Origin: Pseudoalteromonas rubra
Lineage (GTDB): Bacteria > Pseudomonadota > Gammaproteobacteria > Enterobacterales > Alteromonadaceae
DNA: 64,000 nucleotides
Direction of reading: 5' to 3'
Assembly (NCBI RefSeq): GCF_005886805.2
Contig: NZ_CP045429.1
Location: 2,946,501-3,010,500 of the forward strand
Below are positions 8,695-17,707 of the stretch, piece by piece. The notes under the pieces are model-generated. The model was not told where the DNA came from, ran no database searches, and saw only the letters and a list, made by a program, of their open reading frames with translations. A program made the position numbers and the translations under genes. Positions within the stretch are counted from its first letter, which is position 1. Each line of letters begins with the position of its first letter.

Positions 8695-9108
8695 TTACTT
8701 GCAGCTGAATGCTAACGTGATTTGATAAGGTTCGCCCATTGAATCTTCTGCAATACCACCGCCAATGCTCATAGCTGCACCCACATCATCAACGGCATTT
8801 TCACCCAAAATCCACATCGCCGTGCCGGCTGCTTCCACTGCTGTTGCGATATTACGCTTTTGCAAATATTCCTGCTCAGGCATTGACCCCATGTAGGTAA
8901 TATCCTCATTTTGTATATAAGCGTGACCACGCTCTTGCTCATCGCAATAATGGTTTGCCTGTTCCAGTGCTTCCTTACCTGCCACCTCTCTGGTTTCTGC
9001 GGTCAAGTTCACATAGTGCTTACCATCCGCAGAAGGACGGACGTTATTGTGATGCGCGCAGCCGCTTGCGAATACGGCGACCAAAGAGAATGCGATCCAG
9101 TTTTTCAT
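8695..9108 (-). CDS. Small outer-envelope lipoprotein, hypothetical
   Basis: A 137-residue protein with a lipoprotein signal peptide (VAVFASGC lipobox, Cys about 18). The mature part has DGKHYVNLTAETREVAGKEALEQANHYCDEQERG, two later glycine-rich turns (MSIGGGIAED) and a C-terminal Cys. I do not recognise the family; the motif 'A...C..QG.G' around the first internal Cys is common among short gammaproteobacterial lipoproteins. It is probably monocistronic, with intergenic gaps on both sides. Confidence 0.65.
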   Translation of the reverse strand: MKNWIAFSLVAVFASGCAHHNNVRPSADGKHYVNLTAETREVAGKEALEQANHYCDEQERGHAYIQNEDITYMGSMPEQEYLQKRNIATAVEAAGTAMWILGENAVDDVGAAMSIGGGIAEDSMGEPYQITLAFSCK

Positions 9109-9194
9109 AATCTTTACCCTGACTGTGTTTATTTTATTCGGGTAAAGTGTATAAAGTCTTTGCGTACCTTTCAGTGAGAGAGTGTTTGAAAGTG

Positions 9195-9404
9195 TTAAAC
9201 CAGCACAATACCATGATTGTCAGCCAACACCTGACATTGCTGGCCTGACTTAAATCGTTCAACCAAAATCGGATCATACAGCAAGGTATCGCTCATTGAT
9301 TGTCCACCGTATTGATAGGTCACCAGTATATGCGCCTGATGGCAAATCAGCGGATTAAGCAATCGTTTATCATTGACAACCACCAGCTCAATGATTGGAC
9401 ACAT
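9195..9404 (-). CDS. Possible small hypothetical protein downstream of the pyrroline reductase gene
   Basis: A 69-residue reading frame beginning MCPIIELVVVNDKRLL and containing three cysteines. It follows the ornithine-cyclodeaminase-fold gene by 40 bp on the same strand. A strong AAGGAGG lies upstream (9423-9429) but 18 nt from this ATG, which is longer than usual. A GTG at 9443 in the same frame would place that AGGAGG inside the gene. I do not recognise a family. It could be a real last gene of the hydroxyproline operon or a chance frame. Confidence 0.35.
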   Translation of the reverse strand: MCPIIELVVVNDKRLLNPLICHQAHILVTYQYGGQSMSDTLLYDPILVERFKSGQQCQVLADNHGIVLV

Positions 9405-9444
9405 ACGACAACGTTGTTTATTCCTCCTTGTAAATTTCCACACC

Positions 9445-10383
9445 TCAGCTTAGCTCCAGCACCAGTTTCGCGGCCAGCAAATCACTGAGCGCTGTACCAA
9501 CTGACTTAAACAGCGTAATTTCACTGTCATTAAACCTCAGAAAACAGTTTTTCCGAGCCATGTCGGCCAGCTCTCCTGCTACCTGATCTGCACTAAACAC
9601 CCCTTCCGCAATTGGGATAAGCAACTCACCAGCCTCATTCAGAACATTGGTTTTACTGTCAACATATACCCGGCTGGCAAGCAATGTCGCGGTATCAATC
9701 TCTCGTGCATCTTTATGATGATTACCAATCAGATCTATATGCGTCCCCGGACTCAACCAACGCCCGTCAAACAGCGGAGTGTGACAGCCCGTCGCAGTAC
9801 AAATTACATCTGCTGAACCTATTAGCCCAGCATTACTCTGGCCGAGCACAAAGTTAACCTCAGGAAAGGCCTGTGTCAGAGTCGCTTTCAGAGTTGCTCC
9901 TTTGTCCGGGTTACGGGCAACCAGCGTCACTTTCTCGTAATTTCTCACCGCCAGATGGGCACGCACCATATAAGGAGCCAGATTCCCAGCACCAAACATC
10001 ACCAGGTGCCTGGCGTTTTGTCTGGCCAAATAAGACGCCGCAAGTGCAGAAACAGCAGCCGTGCGCCATAACGTCACCTGAGTGCCATCCACCAGCGCCA
10101 AAGGTTCACCATGCTCACGACCAAACAGCATTATTTTTGAATACAAACTGGCTTTGCCATGTGCTTCATTACCCGGGAAGTAGGTAAAAGCCTTAACACC
10201 TATCACTGCGTCATTCCATGCTGGCAACACAGCAAATGCGTCATGATTAGTGGCCTGAGCGTCCAGCTCGAAGACGCTGCGCCTGGGCATAGTATGCGTA
10301 CTAGCAAACCCCCGCTGCAGCGCAGCAATCAAAGTGGGAAAACTCAGCGCCTGTTGCACCTGCGCTCGCTCTATCATTTTCAT
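9445..10383 (-). CDS. Ornithine cyclodeaminase/mu-crystallin family, probable delta1-pyrroline-2-carboxylate reductase
   Basis: A 312-residue protein; AAGGAAGCACT precedes the ATG at 10383, 11 bp after the peptidase stop. It carries the Rossmann part of the family (HLVMFGAGNLAPYMVRAHLAVRNYEKVTLVARNPDKG) and the N-terminal substrate region with ALVDGTQVTLWRTAAVSALAASYLA. Members beside a trans-3-hydroxyproline dehydratase usually reduce delta1-pyrroline-2-carboxylate to L-proline with NAD(P)H rather than deaminate ornithine. That is the activity I infer here from its neighbours. Sequence alone does not separate this from the lysine/ornithine/alanine-using members. Confidence 0.82.
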   Translation of the reverse strand: MKMIERAQVQQALSFPTLIAALQRGFASTHTMPRRSVFELDAQATNHDAFAVLPAWNDAVIGVKAFTYFPGNEAHGKASLYSKIMLFGREHGEPLALVDGTQVTLWRTAAVSALAASYLARQNARHLVMFGAGNLAPYMVRAHLAVRNYEKVTLVARNPDKGATLKATLTQAFPEVNFVLGQSNAGLIGSADVICTATGCHTPLFDGRWLSPGTHIDLIGNHHKDAREIDTATLLASRVYVDSKTNVLNEAGELLIPIAEGVFSADQVAGELADMARKNCFLRFNDSEITLFKSVGTALSDLLAAKLVLELS

Positions 10384-10393
10384 AGTGCTTCCT

Positions 10394-11470
10394 TTATAAC
10401 TCAAAATCTTGTGGGGCATGCGTCAACAACTCATAGCCAGAGTGCGTGATCACAATATCTTCTTCCAGTCGTACGCCACCAACGTCCGGAATATAAATCC
10501 CGGGCTCAATGGTGATCACATTGCCTGGTTCCAGGCGGTAATCAACACCCGGTTTGATGAAGGGCTGTTCATGCAGAAAAAGTCCGAGACCATGTCCCAG
10601 CCCTTCTCCTGCATACTGAGCAAAATCACTGTTCATCATGACCGCATGCGCAGCCGCATTGAGAGCCTGACAATCTTCACCTGCACATGCTCTAGCCAAT
10701 GCTGCCTGCTGGGCACTTTGCACCGTATCAAATATGCTGCGTTGCTCCGCGCTTGGTTTACCGTAAACATACGTGCGTGTCATATCAGAACGATAGCCGC
10801 CAACAACAGCCCCAAAATCTATCAGGATCAAATCACCATGTTGAAGCTTCTGTGTCGAGGGGTTGCCATGAGGCAAAGCGCTGCGAGGGCCAAATAAGAG
10901 AATAGTGTCAAAAGAAACCCCCTCAGACCCCAATTTTTGCATACGATAATCCAGCTCCAGGGCCAAGTCGCGCTCACTGATCCCTTCTTTAACGAGTAGC
11001 AAGGTGTCCGCCAGTGCCTGATCAGCGATTTGAGCGGCCTGACGAATGTAGGAAATTTCCTGGTCAGTTTTCACTTGTCGTAATTGCTCAACAAAACCTG
11101 TGCAGGGTGTTAATACACGACCAGAAAGCTCGCGGCTAACCTCTTGCCACTGACCTACATCAATGTGTGCAGCATCAAATGCCAGCGCCTTAAGCTCTGC
11201 GGATAAGCGACTCAGGGACTGACCCAGGCTTTCAGTGTCTCTGTGTCTCAATATGACTTCGGCCTGCTGCGCTTCAGCCTGCGCACGCTCATAGTAGCGG
11301 TAATCTGTGATCAGCTGGCATTGCTCATGGCTGATCAACAACGTTGCTGCATGCCCGCTAAACCCGCACAAGTAACGGATATTTTCGTAGCCGAATACCA
11401 CCATGCCCTGGTGCCCGGATGACTTCAGCAAATTGCGTATTTGAGTTTGTCGTTGTAGATACTGATTCAT
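10394..11470 (-). CDS. M24-family Xaa-Pro dipeptidase/aminopeptidase
   Basis: A 358-residue creatinase/prolidase-type metallopeptidase. The N-terminal domain (about 1-125) precedes the pita-bread catalytic domain. Dinuclear metal ligands are visible: Asp in LILIDFGAVVGGYRSDMTRTYV (two Asp), His in GEGLGHGLGLFLHEQP, and Glu in ITIEPGIYIPDVGGVRLEEDIVI (two Glu). The ATG at 11470 overlaps the TGA of the upstream dehydratase gene (ATGA), which points to translational coupling and favours this start over one upstream. In this operon it would release proline or hydroxyproline from short peptides. The family is certain; the exact substrate is inferred. Confidence 0.9.
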   Translation of the reverse strand: MNQYLQRQTQIRNLLKSSGHQGMVVFGYENIRYLCGFSGHAATLLISHEQCQLITDYRYYERAQAEAQQAEVILRHRDTESLGQSLSRLSAELKALAFDAAHIDVGQWQEVSRELSGRVLTPCTGFVEQLRQVKTDQEISYIRQAAQIADQALADTLLLVKEGISERDLALELDYRMQKLGSEGVSFDTILLFGPRSALPHGNPSTQKLQHGDLILIDFGAVVGGYRSDMTRTYVYGKPSAEQRSIFDTVQSAQQAALARACAGEDCQALNAAAHAVMMNSDFAQYAGEGLGHGLGLFLHEQPFIKPGVDYRLEPGNVITIEPGIYIPDVGGVRLEEDIVITHSGYELLTHAPQDFEL

Positions 11471-12495
11471 CGTAGAATAAACCCTTGTTGAATTGGATCG
11501 CCGGGATCCAGCCAAAATGTATGTTCCGCGGTGACATACGCCTCGCCTGTTACTTTTGGTCGCACCGCATCCCGATCACCATACTGACAAACCGCATCGA
11601 TACTGACATCAAATCCGGATGCCAGGATCCCTTCAATATGGATAGTCTCGTCCCTGCCAAGCGCTCCCCGCGCAGCCAGCAATGCGGCTCTGCCGCTTAC
11701 ACCTGTGCCTGTGGGGCTGCGATCCAGCGAGCCATCGGCAAAAATGCACACATGACGGCTATGGCAATGCGCTCCGCTCACCTGTGAATTGGAATAGAAC
11801 ACAACGCCATATAAGAAACCCAACGACACGTCTTCAGGGTGTTCAAGTTGAACCTTGCCTGCTAATGCGCGTTTTATTTTCCTGCCCAGACAAATGATCT
11901 CTTCGCTATTTTGCAGGCTCAGAGCCAGATCGAGTTGATCGGCGTCGACATACGCATAATACGCACCACCAAATGCAATATCACAGTACACAGTGCGCAT
12001 TCCGGCCAGTGTTACCGGCACATTCAGCTGACAAACGAAAGACGAGACGTTGTAAAATCCCACCTGTTTTTTGTCACCAGAATAAAACGCGCAGATCTGC
12101 CCCGCAGGCGTATCCATCTTCAACTGTTGCTCACCCATTGCCTCTGAGCTCTGGGTTCTTACCAGCTCAGTCAGTGCAATCACCGCATGACCACACATGG
12201 TGGAATACCCCTCATTGTGCATAAACAAGACACCAAAGGCGCTGTCTGTACGCTGCGGTTCAGTCAGCAACGCACCATACATATCTGCATGTCCGCGTGG
12301 CTCAAACATCAGCATTTTGCGCATGTCTTCATAGTGCGTCAGGCAATACAAGCGTTTGTCGACCATGTTATTCCCTTTCGGCTCAGGCAAACCTGAGGTA
12401 ATAATACGCAGCGGTTCGCCAGCCGTGTGCATATCCAATGCTGTTACTCGTGTCCAGTGTTGTGGCATCTGACACCGTCTAAAATCTAGTTTCAT
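11467..12495 (-). CDS. Proline racemase family, probable trans-3-hydroxy-L-proline dehydratase
   Basis: A 342-residue proline-racemase-fold protein. The first active-site motif is EGYSTMCGHAVIAL (Cys about 101). The second is DRSPTGTGVSGRAALL, where Thr (about 262) replaces the second catalytic Cys of true proline racemases and 4-hydroxyproline epimerases. The Cys/Thr pair is the known signature of trans-3-hydroxy-L-proline dehydratase (human L3HYPDH and bacterial homologues), which makes delta1-pyrroline-2-carboxylate. The downstream ornithine-cyclodeaminase-fold protein would then reduce this to proline. GGAG lies 5 nt before the ATG at 12495 (a GTG sits just before it). It is coupled to the M24 peptidase by an ATGA overlap. 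General databases may label it 4-hydroxyproline epimerase, which the Thr argues against. Confidence 0.87.
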   Translation of the reverse strand: MKLDFRRCQMPQHWTRVTALDMHTAGEPLRIITSGLPEPKGNNMVDKRLYCLTHYEDMRKMLMFEPRGHADMYGALLTEPQRTDSAFGVLFMHNEGYSTMCGHAVIALTELVRTQSSEAMGEQQLKMDTPAGQICAFYSGDKKQVGFYNVSSFVCQLNVPVTLAGMRTVYCDIAFGGAYYAYVDADQLDLALSLQNSEEIICLGRKIKRALAGKVQLEHPEDVSLGFLYGVVFYSNSQVSGAHCHSRHVCIFADGSLDRSPTGTGVSGRAALLAARGALGRDETIHIEGILASGFDVSIDAVCQYGDRDAVRPKVTGEAYVTAEHTFWLDPGDPIQQGFILR

Positions 12496-12506
12496 CACTT
12501 CTCCAT

Positions 12507-12533
12507 AAAGAAAAGCCGGGCACGAAGCCCGAC
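12507..12533 (-). terminator. Intrinsic terminator after the TonB receptor gene
   Basis: On the minus strand GTCGGGC-TTCGT-GCCCGGC forms a 7-bp stem with one G:U pair, followed by TTTTCTTT. It lies between the receptor stop (12553) and the dehydratase start (12495). It would lower the expression of the downstream catabolic genes relative to the receptor if they share a transcript. Confidence 0.7.
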
Positions 12534-12552
12534 TGACCAGGGAAACAAACGA

Positions 12553-15500
12553 TCAAAAAGTAAAACGAGCAACCAGGGAAATGTAGCGCTCCTCCTGACG
12601 GCGGGTCACCAGACCATAATCTGGATTGAGTTCCAGTTCCTGACCTTCTACTGAGCTATTTCGTGTTCTCGTTTCAGTGATGTCCAACGCAGCATCGTTA
12701 TTCAGCAGGTTGTATACTGTGGCTTTGAGCATCAAATCATGACCTGAAATTTCAGTGTTGTAAGTCATGGATAAATCGATGTTGGTCAACCAAGGTAAGG
12801 TGTCAATGCTGCCTCGCGGCGCCGCGTTGCCGTTCTCATCATAATGACTAACATGACCGTAATCACGGCTCACACACGCATCCCAGGGGCTGCCGTTCTT
12901 ACAGCTATCAACATTTCGGGGATGCAGGGATAAATAATTGGTCGGGCGACCTGAAATGGCACGAGCAACCATACCCAGTGTCAACTCGTCAGTCAGTTCA
13001 TACGCACCGGCAAATTTAAACGCATGGCGGTGATCATTAGGCAAATTGCCGTAACCATTATCCATTAAATCGGCATAATCATAAGACGTTGTCCAACCTG
13101 GATCCGCCTGGTTATTGTCGGTTTTGACCAATCCCTCGGTGTTCCCATAGCTATGTGACCAGGTATAAGATGAGTTGATCCTCAAACGATCTGTGATGCT
13201 ACCTTCAAGCGTAAACTCCAGCGCCAGATACTTACGCTTAGCTTGTTGTAACGCCAGCTCCTCTGCGCTCAGGCTAATTTCATCAACCTGGCCATCGCCG
13301 TCAAAGTCGTAACTCATGGTAATGGCTTCGCCCGGGTTATTCAGCACATAGTAGGAACTTTGCCCAACATTGTCTGTAATTCCCATTTCAGCCAACTTTT
13401 TAGCTAGCACCGGACCCACATCAGTATCTTCTACGCTACGTCCCAAATCCCTATAGATTGCACGAATACCAAGCGCCATATCGCCGAACACTTCTTGCTG
13501 GTAGCCCAAAGTGAATTCATCTGAGTACATGGGCTTTAGGCTTGATGATGCAATCAATCCGGGTTCCGTAATACCGCGTTGACGCCAGTAACGATCACGC
13601 AACTGTGCACCTCGGCTTGGAGAGCCATCTGCCCCCAGTACAGGTTGCCCATTGGCATCCACTTCGTCCAATGCATAATACTCAAACCATTCAATGGAAG
13701 AAGACCCCTGTGTTACGTTCATATTGACCGAGACGGGCTGAAAATAACGACCATAAGTTGCAAAGATTTTTGCGCTACCATCACCATGTAAGTCATAAAT
13801 AGCCTGCAACCGGGGTGCAAACTGATCTTTCATATCAACGAAAGCACGCCCATCGGAGACCGTGTTTTCAAATTCGCTGTATCTGAAGCCCAAATTCAGT
13901 ACCAGATTATCCGTCGCCTGCCAGCTATCATTTACATAGAATGCCAATGCAGTTGAATCAGAATCCACTTCTCTGGTGCGCACCCGGCGCTCAATGTAAT
14001 CCGTGCCTTGTGGCGCACCAGAAATATCGTCTTCTGACGCGGTTAAGATAGTCCACCACCCCTGTGCCTCACCTAAGCCATTTTGACCTTCATAATAGTC
14101 AACCGTAATCTTGCTGTAATCCAGACCAAATGACACAGAGTGCATTTCAAGATCCCAGGTAAAGTCAAGTTTAAACTGGTCGCGCACAAACTCTTCTTCT
14201 GTGACACTGCTCGCGGTATGAGACGACACCGTGACAAAGCCATCGCGCTCATCCCACACACCAGGCTCTGTGGATGCCACTACATTTTCGACATTTTCCG
14301 ATACCCGACCCAATACCGCAGAGACTGAGAAAAAGTCATTGATATAACCGTTGTAATTAAGACTGTATACTTTGCCGCCGTCTTCGCCGGGGGCAGCAAC
14401 ACCACGTTGCTCTCCTATTACATTGGTTTCCCAGTCATATCCATAGGATGTGGTATCCCAAGTCCGTTTGTTGTTCATCGCTGAAAAGCCCACAGAGTGG
14501 TCTTCACTGATAAACCAATCTAACTTAGCAAACCAGCGATCTTCTTCTCGGTCACGGTCGCTGTAGACTGTTTGTCTTGCCCAGGTATGGTTTTCTCTGC
14601 GTGGCGCAAGTAATCCATAAAAGAACAACGAGTCTTCAATCAACGCGCCGCTGGTCCACACCTGAATTTCCTTAAAGGATTCGTCTGACTGCTGGGTATT
14701 GGTGTCATAACCCACAACACCATTACTCTGGTAAATAGAGTCATGCTGATCTCGCAGACTATTCGGGTCATAGCGCATTTCGACACCCAATTTGAAATCG
14801 TTATCACCGGATTTAGAAACTGCATTCACAATCCCACCGAGTGCGCCTCCAAATTCAGGGCTGACACCCCCTGTTTTAACCTGAGTTTGCGCAATTGCTT
14901 CCCAGGGCAAACGAATAGACCCCAAACCGGTGCGAATACTGGTGACATTCAAACCATTAAAATAATAGCCATTTTCAGCAGACGAAGAGCCGCCAAAGCT
15001 AGATGCACCTTTAAAGTCTGAACCTCCGGGTTCTGCAGTGCCAGGAGCCAGCATTGCAATACTTTCAAAACCAGTATTAACGGGCATGGCTTTGATTTCT
15101 TCATCTGTGTAAGTGACACCCGCGGTTGATGAAGCCATATCAACCCGACGAATGGCGGTACCCGACACAGCGATACGCTCAATATCTGTGGCACCCACAC
15201 GATAAAGTTGTGCATCCAATAGCACTGACTGACCGATGTTTACCTGAACCAGCTCTTCCATGACCGACTCAAAGCCATCTTTGCTAATCGTTACCTGATA
15301 CTGACCAACAGGCAGGTTACGCAGAATATATTCGCCCTGAGCGTTGGTTGTTGTGCTGAAGGTCAATCCCTTCGCTTTATGTGTAAACACCAGTTCGACT
15401 TCGTTAAGCTCACTGCCCTGCCCACTGACAATATTACCTCTAACCAGACTATTTCCGTCCGCTGCATGCACAGGCACCGCGCTCCCTAACGCGAGCGCTA

Positions 15501-15558
15501 TAGCACTCGCAGCCAGAGTATGACGGATCGCCTGCGTATTCTTTTTATTGTTACGCAT
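12553..15558 (-). CDS. TonB-dependent outer-membrane receptor, Oar-like, with N-terminal carboxypeptidase-regulatory domain
   Basis: About 1001 residues. A signal peptide ends PVHAA, followed by a carboxypeptidase-regulatory-like beta domain (FSTTTNAQGEYILRNLPVGQYQVTISKDGFE). The plug has IAMLAPGTAEPG and LPWEAIAQTQVKTGGVSPEFGGALGGIVNAVSKSG, and a long beta-barrel ends in the aromatic C-terminus YISLVARFTF. This Oar/CarboxypepD_reg subgroup is frequent in marine gammaproteobacteria beside peptidases and is thought to import peptides. It stands between a DUF885 peptidase and hydroxyproline catabolic genes. I chose ATG 15558 (CAGGAATTAGAA before it) over an upstream in-frame start at 15612. A palindrome lies about 70 bp upstream. 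Confidence 0.9.
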   Translation of the reverse strand: MRNNKKNTQAIRHTLAASAIALALGSAVPVHAADGNSLVRGNIVSGQGSELNEVELVFTHKAKGLTFSTTTNAQGEYILRNLPVGQYQVTISKDGFESVMEELVQVNIGQSVLLDAQLYRVGATDIERIAVSGTAIRRVDMASSTAGVTYTDEEIKAMPVNTGFESIAMLAPGTAEPGGSDFKGASSFGGSSSAENGYYFNGLNVTSIRTGLGSIRLPWEAIAQTQVKTGGVSPEFGGALGGIVNAVSKSGDNDFKLGVEMRYDPNSLRDQHDSIYQSNGVVGYDTNTQQSDESFKEIQVWTSGALIEDSLFFYGLLAPRRENHTWARQTVYSDRDREEDRWFAKLDWFISEDHSVGFSAMNNKRTWDTTSYGYDWETNVIGEQRGVAAPGEDGGKVYSLNYNGYINDFFSVSAVLGRVSENVENVVASTEPGVWDERDGFVTVSSHTASSVTEEEFVRDQFKLDFTWDLEMHSVSFGLDYSKITVDYYEGQNGLGEAQGWWTILTASEDDISGAPQGTDYIERRVRTREVDSDSTALAFYVNDSWQATDNLVLNLGFRYSEFENTVSDGRAFVDMKDQFAPRLQAIYDLHGDGSAKIFATYGRYFQPVSVNMNVTQGSSSIEWFEYYALDEVDANGQPVLGADGSPSRGAQLRDRYWRQRGITEPGLIASSSLKPMYSDEFTLGYQQEVFGDMALGIRAIYRDLGRSVEDTDVGPVLAKKLAEMGITDNVGQSSYYVLNNPGEAITMSYDFDGDGQVDEISLSAEELALQQAKRKYLALEFTLEGSITDRLRINSSYTWSHSYGNTEGLVKTDNNQADPGWTTSYDYADLMDNGYGNLPNDHRHAFKFAGAYELTDELTLGMVARAISGRPTNYLSLHPRNVDSCKNGSPWDACVSRDYGHVSHYDENGNAAPRGSIDTLPWLTNIDLSMTYNTEISGHDLMLKATVYNLLNNDAALDITETRTRNSSVEGQELELNPDYGLVTRRQEERYISLVARFTF

Positions 15559-15614
15559 TTCTAATTCCTGTTGAGTTCCCATTGATGATTTGTCTGTATC
15601 AGACCTATTCACCC

Positions 15615-15662
15615 TACAATGAATTTATATTGTATACAATATTTTTTATTCATTTATTGTAC
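15615..15662. promoter_or_regulatory. Palindromic operator and promoter region of the TonB receptor gene
   Basis: A perfect 16-bp palindrome ATATTGTATACAATAT at 15627-15642, core TTGTATACAA. Further half-sites ATTGTA/TACAAT lie at 15615-15620 and 15657-15662. On the minus strand TTGTAT inside the palindrome could be the -35 box, followed after 17 bp by TAGGGT. A repressor bound here would block the promoter. The TTGTNTACAA form fits the FadR-subfamily GntR operator style. No GntR gene lies in the window. Confidence 0.5.
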
Positions 15663-15773
15663 TATCAGCAATGAAAGTAACGATCAAAAGCAAAGAAGTA
15701 ATACGATGGAGTAGCCGGAATTAAAAAACAGAAGTGAAATTAGGATTAACCTATTCAGGCTGAATGAAGGGAT

Positions 15774-15795
15774 AAAAAAAGGTGGCTGCGCCACC
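15774..15795 (-). terminator. Intrinsic terminator of the DUF885 gene
   Basis: GGTGGC-TGC-GCCACC stem (15781-15795). On the minus strand it is followed by a run of seven T. It begins seven bases after the DUF885 stop codon, so the receptor gene downstream needs its own promoter. Confidence 0.85.
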
Positions 15796-15801
15796 TTTTC
15801 T

Positions 15802-17664
15802 TTAACTTTGTGATGCCACCCAGCGGTCAACATCATCTTCTACAATGGCCAGTGGCCTTGCGCCCTTAAGCAAAATGACATCATGGAAGGCTTTGACATC
15901 AAACTTATCACCCAGCGCCTTGCGTGCTTTATCACGCAATTCAACGAGTTTGATCATACCCAGTTTGTAACCAAGCGCCTGTCCTGGCCAAGCAATATAG
16001 CGGTCAATGGCCGATGTTACATCGCTCATTGCCGAGCCCGTTGCCTCTGCAAAGTACTCTATCGCCTGCTGACGCGTCCACTTTTTATAGTGCAGACCCG
16101 TATCAACCACCAGGCGCGCAGCGCGATAGGCTTCGGCCTGCAAGCGACCCAGGTCACCGAACGGATCGCCTTCATACATGCCCATTTCATACGCGACGAG
16201 TTCAGAATACAGAGCCCAGCCCTCGATATAACCATTAAATGAAGCGTTCTGACGCATCAGACCTATGTCTGTTTGCAGCATGTTCAGGGCAATCTGGAAG
16301 TGGTGACCAGGTACCGCCTCGTGATAGGTCAGCGTTTTCATACCAAAGCTGGGCACTGCCTTCATATCTTTGAGGTTGATGGCAAACACCCCCGGACGGC
16401 TGCCATCCAAAGAAGGGGCGCTGTAGTAGCCACCTGGTGCACCGGCTTCAACTTCTTTGGGTATACGACGCACCTCGACTTCTTGGGGTGGTAACGTCGA
16501 GAAATACTGCGGCGCTTTTTTATTGATGGTCTCAATTTCACCGCGTAAAAAGGTTAACAAGGCTTCTCTGCCTGCATCACTGTCTTCGTACAGAAAGCGA
16601 GGCTCATCGTTGAGCTGCTTCATACGATCACCCACGGAACCTGTCGTATAGCCATTTTCGCGCAGGATCTGATCCATCCGCTCTGTGATCCGTTTTACTT
16701 CGGCAAGACCAATATCATGGATCTGCTGCGCGCTGAGGTCTGAGTCAGCCAGATACGTAATTTCATGCTGGTAGAAAGCTTCACCACCAGGTTGAGCCCA
16801 AATCCCGACTTTCTCAGGTGCTTTTTCTTGCAGTACTTCCAGATCAGCAATCACACGGCGATAAGCAGGATAAATCTGCTCATTTACCAGCGCAGTCGCC
16901 TTTGTGACAAGCTGAGTACGTTGCTCGGCAGACACCGATGTCAGCACTGACAATTTCTGCTCGAACGAAGTGACCAGCGGGTGCTTATCACTTGCATGCG
17001 CGATAAAGTTATTCAGATAACCAAAGGTATTCGGAAACAATACTTTGGGTAGAATAATGCCCTTTTCAGCATCACCTGCTAACTTGCCTCGAACCTGCTC
17101 TGTAAGTGTTGCAAACGCTTCTAGCCTGCTTAGGTAGTTTTGTGCATCCTGCAGGTTTTCAACGCTGTGTTGATCTTTAAGTAGGTTAGGAATATCCACC
17201 AGAGGTCCGGAAAGCTGGTTAACGATATAAGGTAGATGCCCGCCCCAAGTGTCGATATAACCACCACTAAATTGTGCGTCACCAGCATAGTAACGCGCCA
17301 GTACTTCGTTCACACGCAGGTGCAGGCGATCATCTTCGCTCATTTTGTGTGATTGTAGTTGCTTTAATTTTTCCGCGGCGTTATTCATATCGATTTGCAG
17401 TGCCTGCATACCAGATGCTGAATAGTCAGGTAACCTGTCGGCGTAACTACCGTATTGCTCTGCGGGCAACTTTAACGAAGTGGCCAGTGCAGGCTGATGA
17501 TTAATAAAAGTTTGCGTATATGCATTAACTTGCTTGTCGATATCGGTACGTGACAATGATGCAGCAGTAGAGGCCGCAGCATCAGTCTGATTGACCCGGC
17601 TATCCTGAGCACAACCCGACAAAGCGATCGCTACGGCGAGCGTGAGCGCGTTCAACTTATTCAT
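15802..17664 (-). CDS. DUF885-family zinc-peptidase-like lipoprotein
   Basis: A 620-residue protein with a lipoprotein signal peptide (AVAIALSGC, Cys about 18). It carries the DUF885 domain over most of its length. The metal-site motif is TYHEAVPGHHFQIAL (about 443-457), a HExxxGHH-type signature, followed by YIEGWALYSELVAYEMG, which supplies a further acidic ligand. The C-terminal motif AWPGQALGYKLGMIKLVELRDKA is also typical. The family is considered related to M2/M3/M32 peptidases, with few members characterised. GGAG precedes the ATG. Next to an Oar-like receptor and an Xaa-Pro peptidase it probably cuts imported or surface peptides. A TTGTNTACAA operator-like site lies 57 bp upstream of its start codon. 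Confidence 0.85.
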   Translation of the reverse strand: MNKLNALTLAVAIALSGCAQDSRVNQTDAAASTAASLSRTDIDKQVNAYTQTFINHQPALATSLKLPAEQYGSYADRLPDYSASGMQALQIDMNNAAEKLKQLQSHKMSEDDRLHLRVNEVLARYYAGDAQFSGGYIDTWGGHLPYIVNQLSGPLVDIPNLLKDQHSVENLQDAQNYLSRLEAFATLTEQVRGKLAGDAEKGIILPKVLFPNTFGYLNNFIAHASDKHPLVTSFEQKLSVLTSVSAEQRTQLVTKATALVNEQIYPAYRRVIADLEVLQEKAPEKVGIWAQPGGEAFYQHEITYLADSDLSAQQIHDIGLAEVKRITERMDQILRENGYTTGSVGDRMKQLNDEPRFLYEDSDAGREALLTFLRGEIETINKKAPQYFSTLPPQEVEVRRIPKEVEAGAPGGYYSAPSLDGSRPGVFAINLKDMKAVPSFGMKTLTYHEAVPGHHFQIALNMLQTDIGLMRQNASFNGYIEGWALYSELVAYEMGMYEGDPFGDLGRLQAEAYRAARLVVDTGLHYKKWTRQQAIEYFAEATGSAMSDVTSAIDRYIAWPGQALGYKLGMIKLVELRDKARKALGDKFDVKAFHDVILLKGARPLAIVEDDVDRWVASQS

Positions 17665-17707
17665 TTACAGAGCTCCAGTTTTTATTCTGCGTGTAGTGTT
17701 ATGATGC

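Noticed and set aside
11467..12495. Call as 4-hydroxyproline 2-epimerase or proline racemase
   Set aside because: The second catalytic Cys is replaced by Thr in DRSPTGTG, which is the dehydratase signature.
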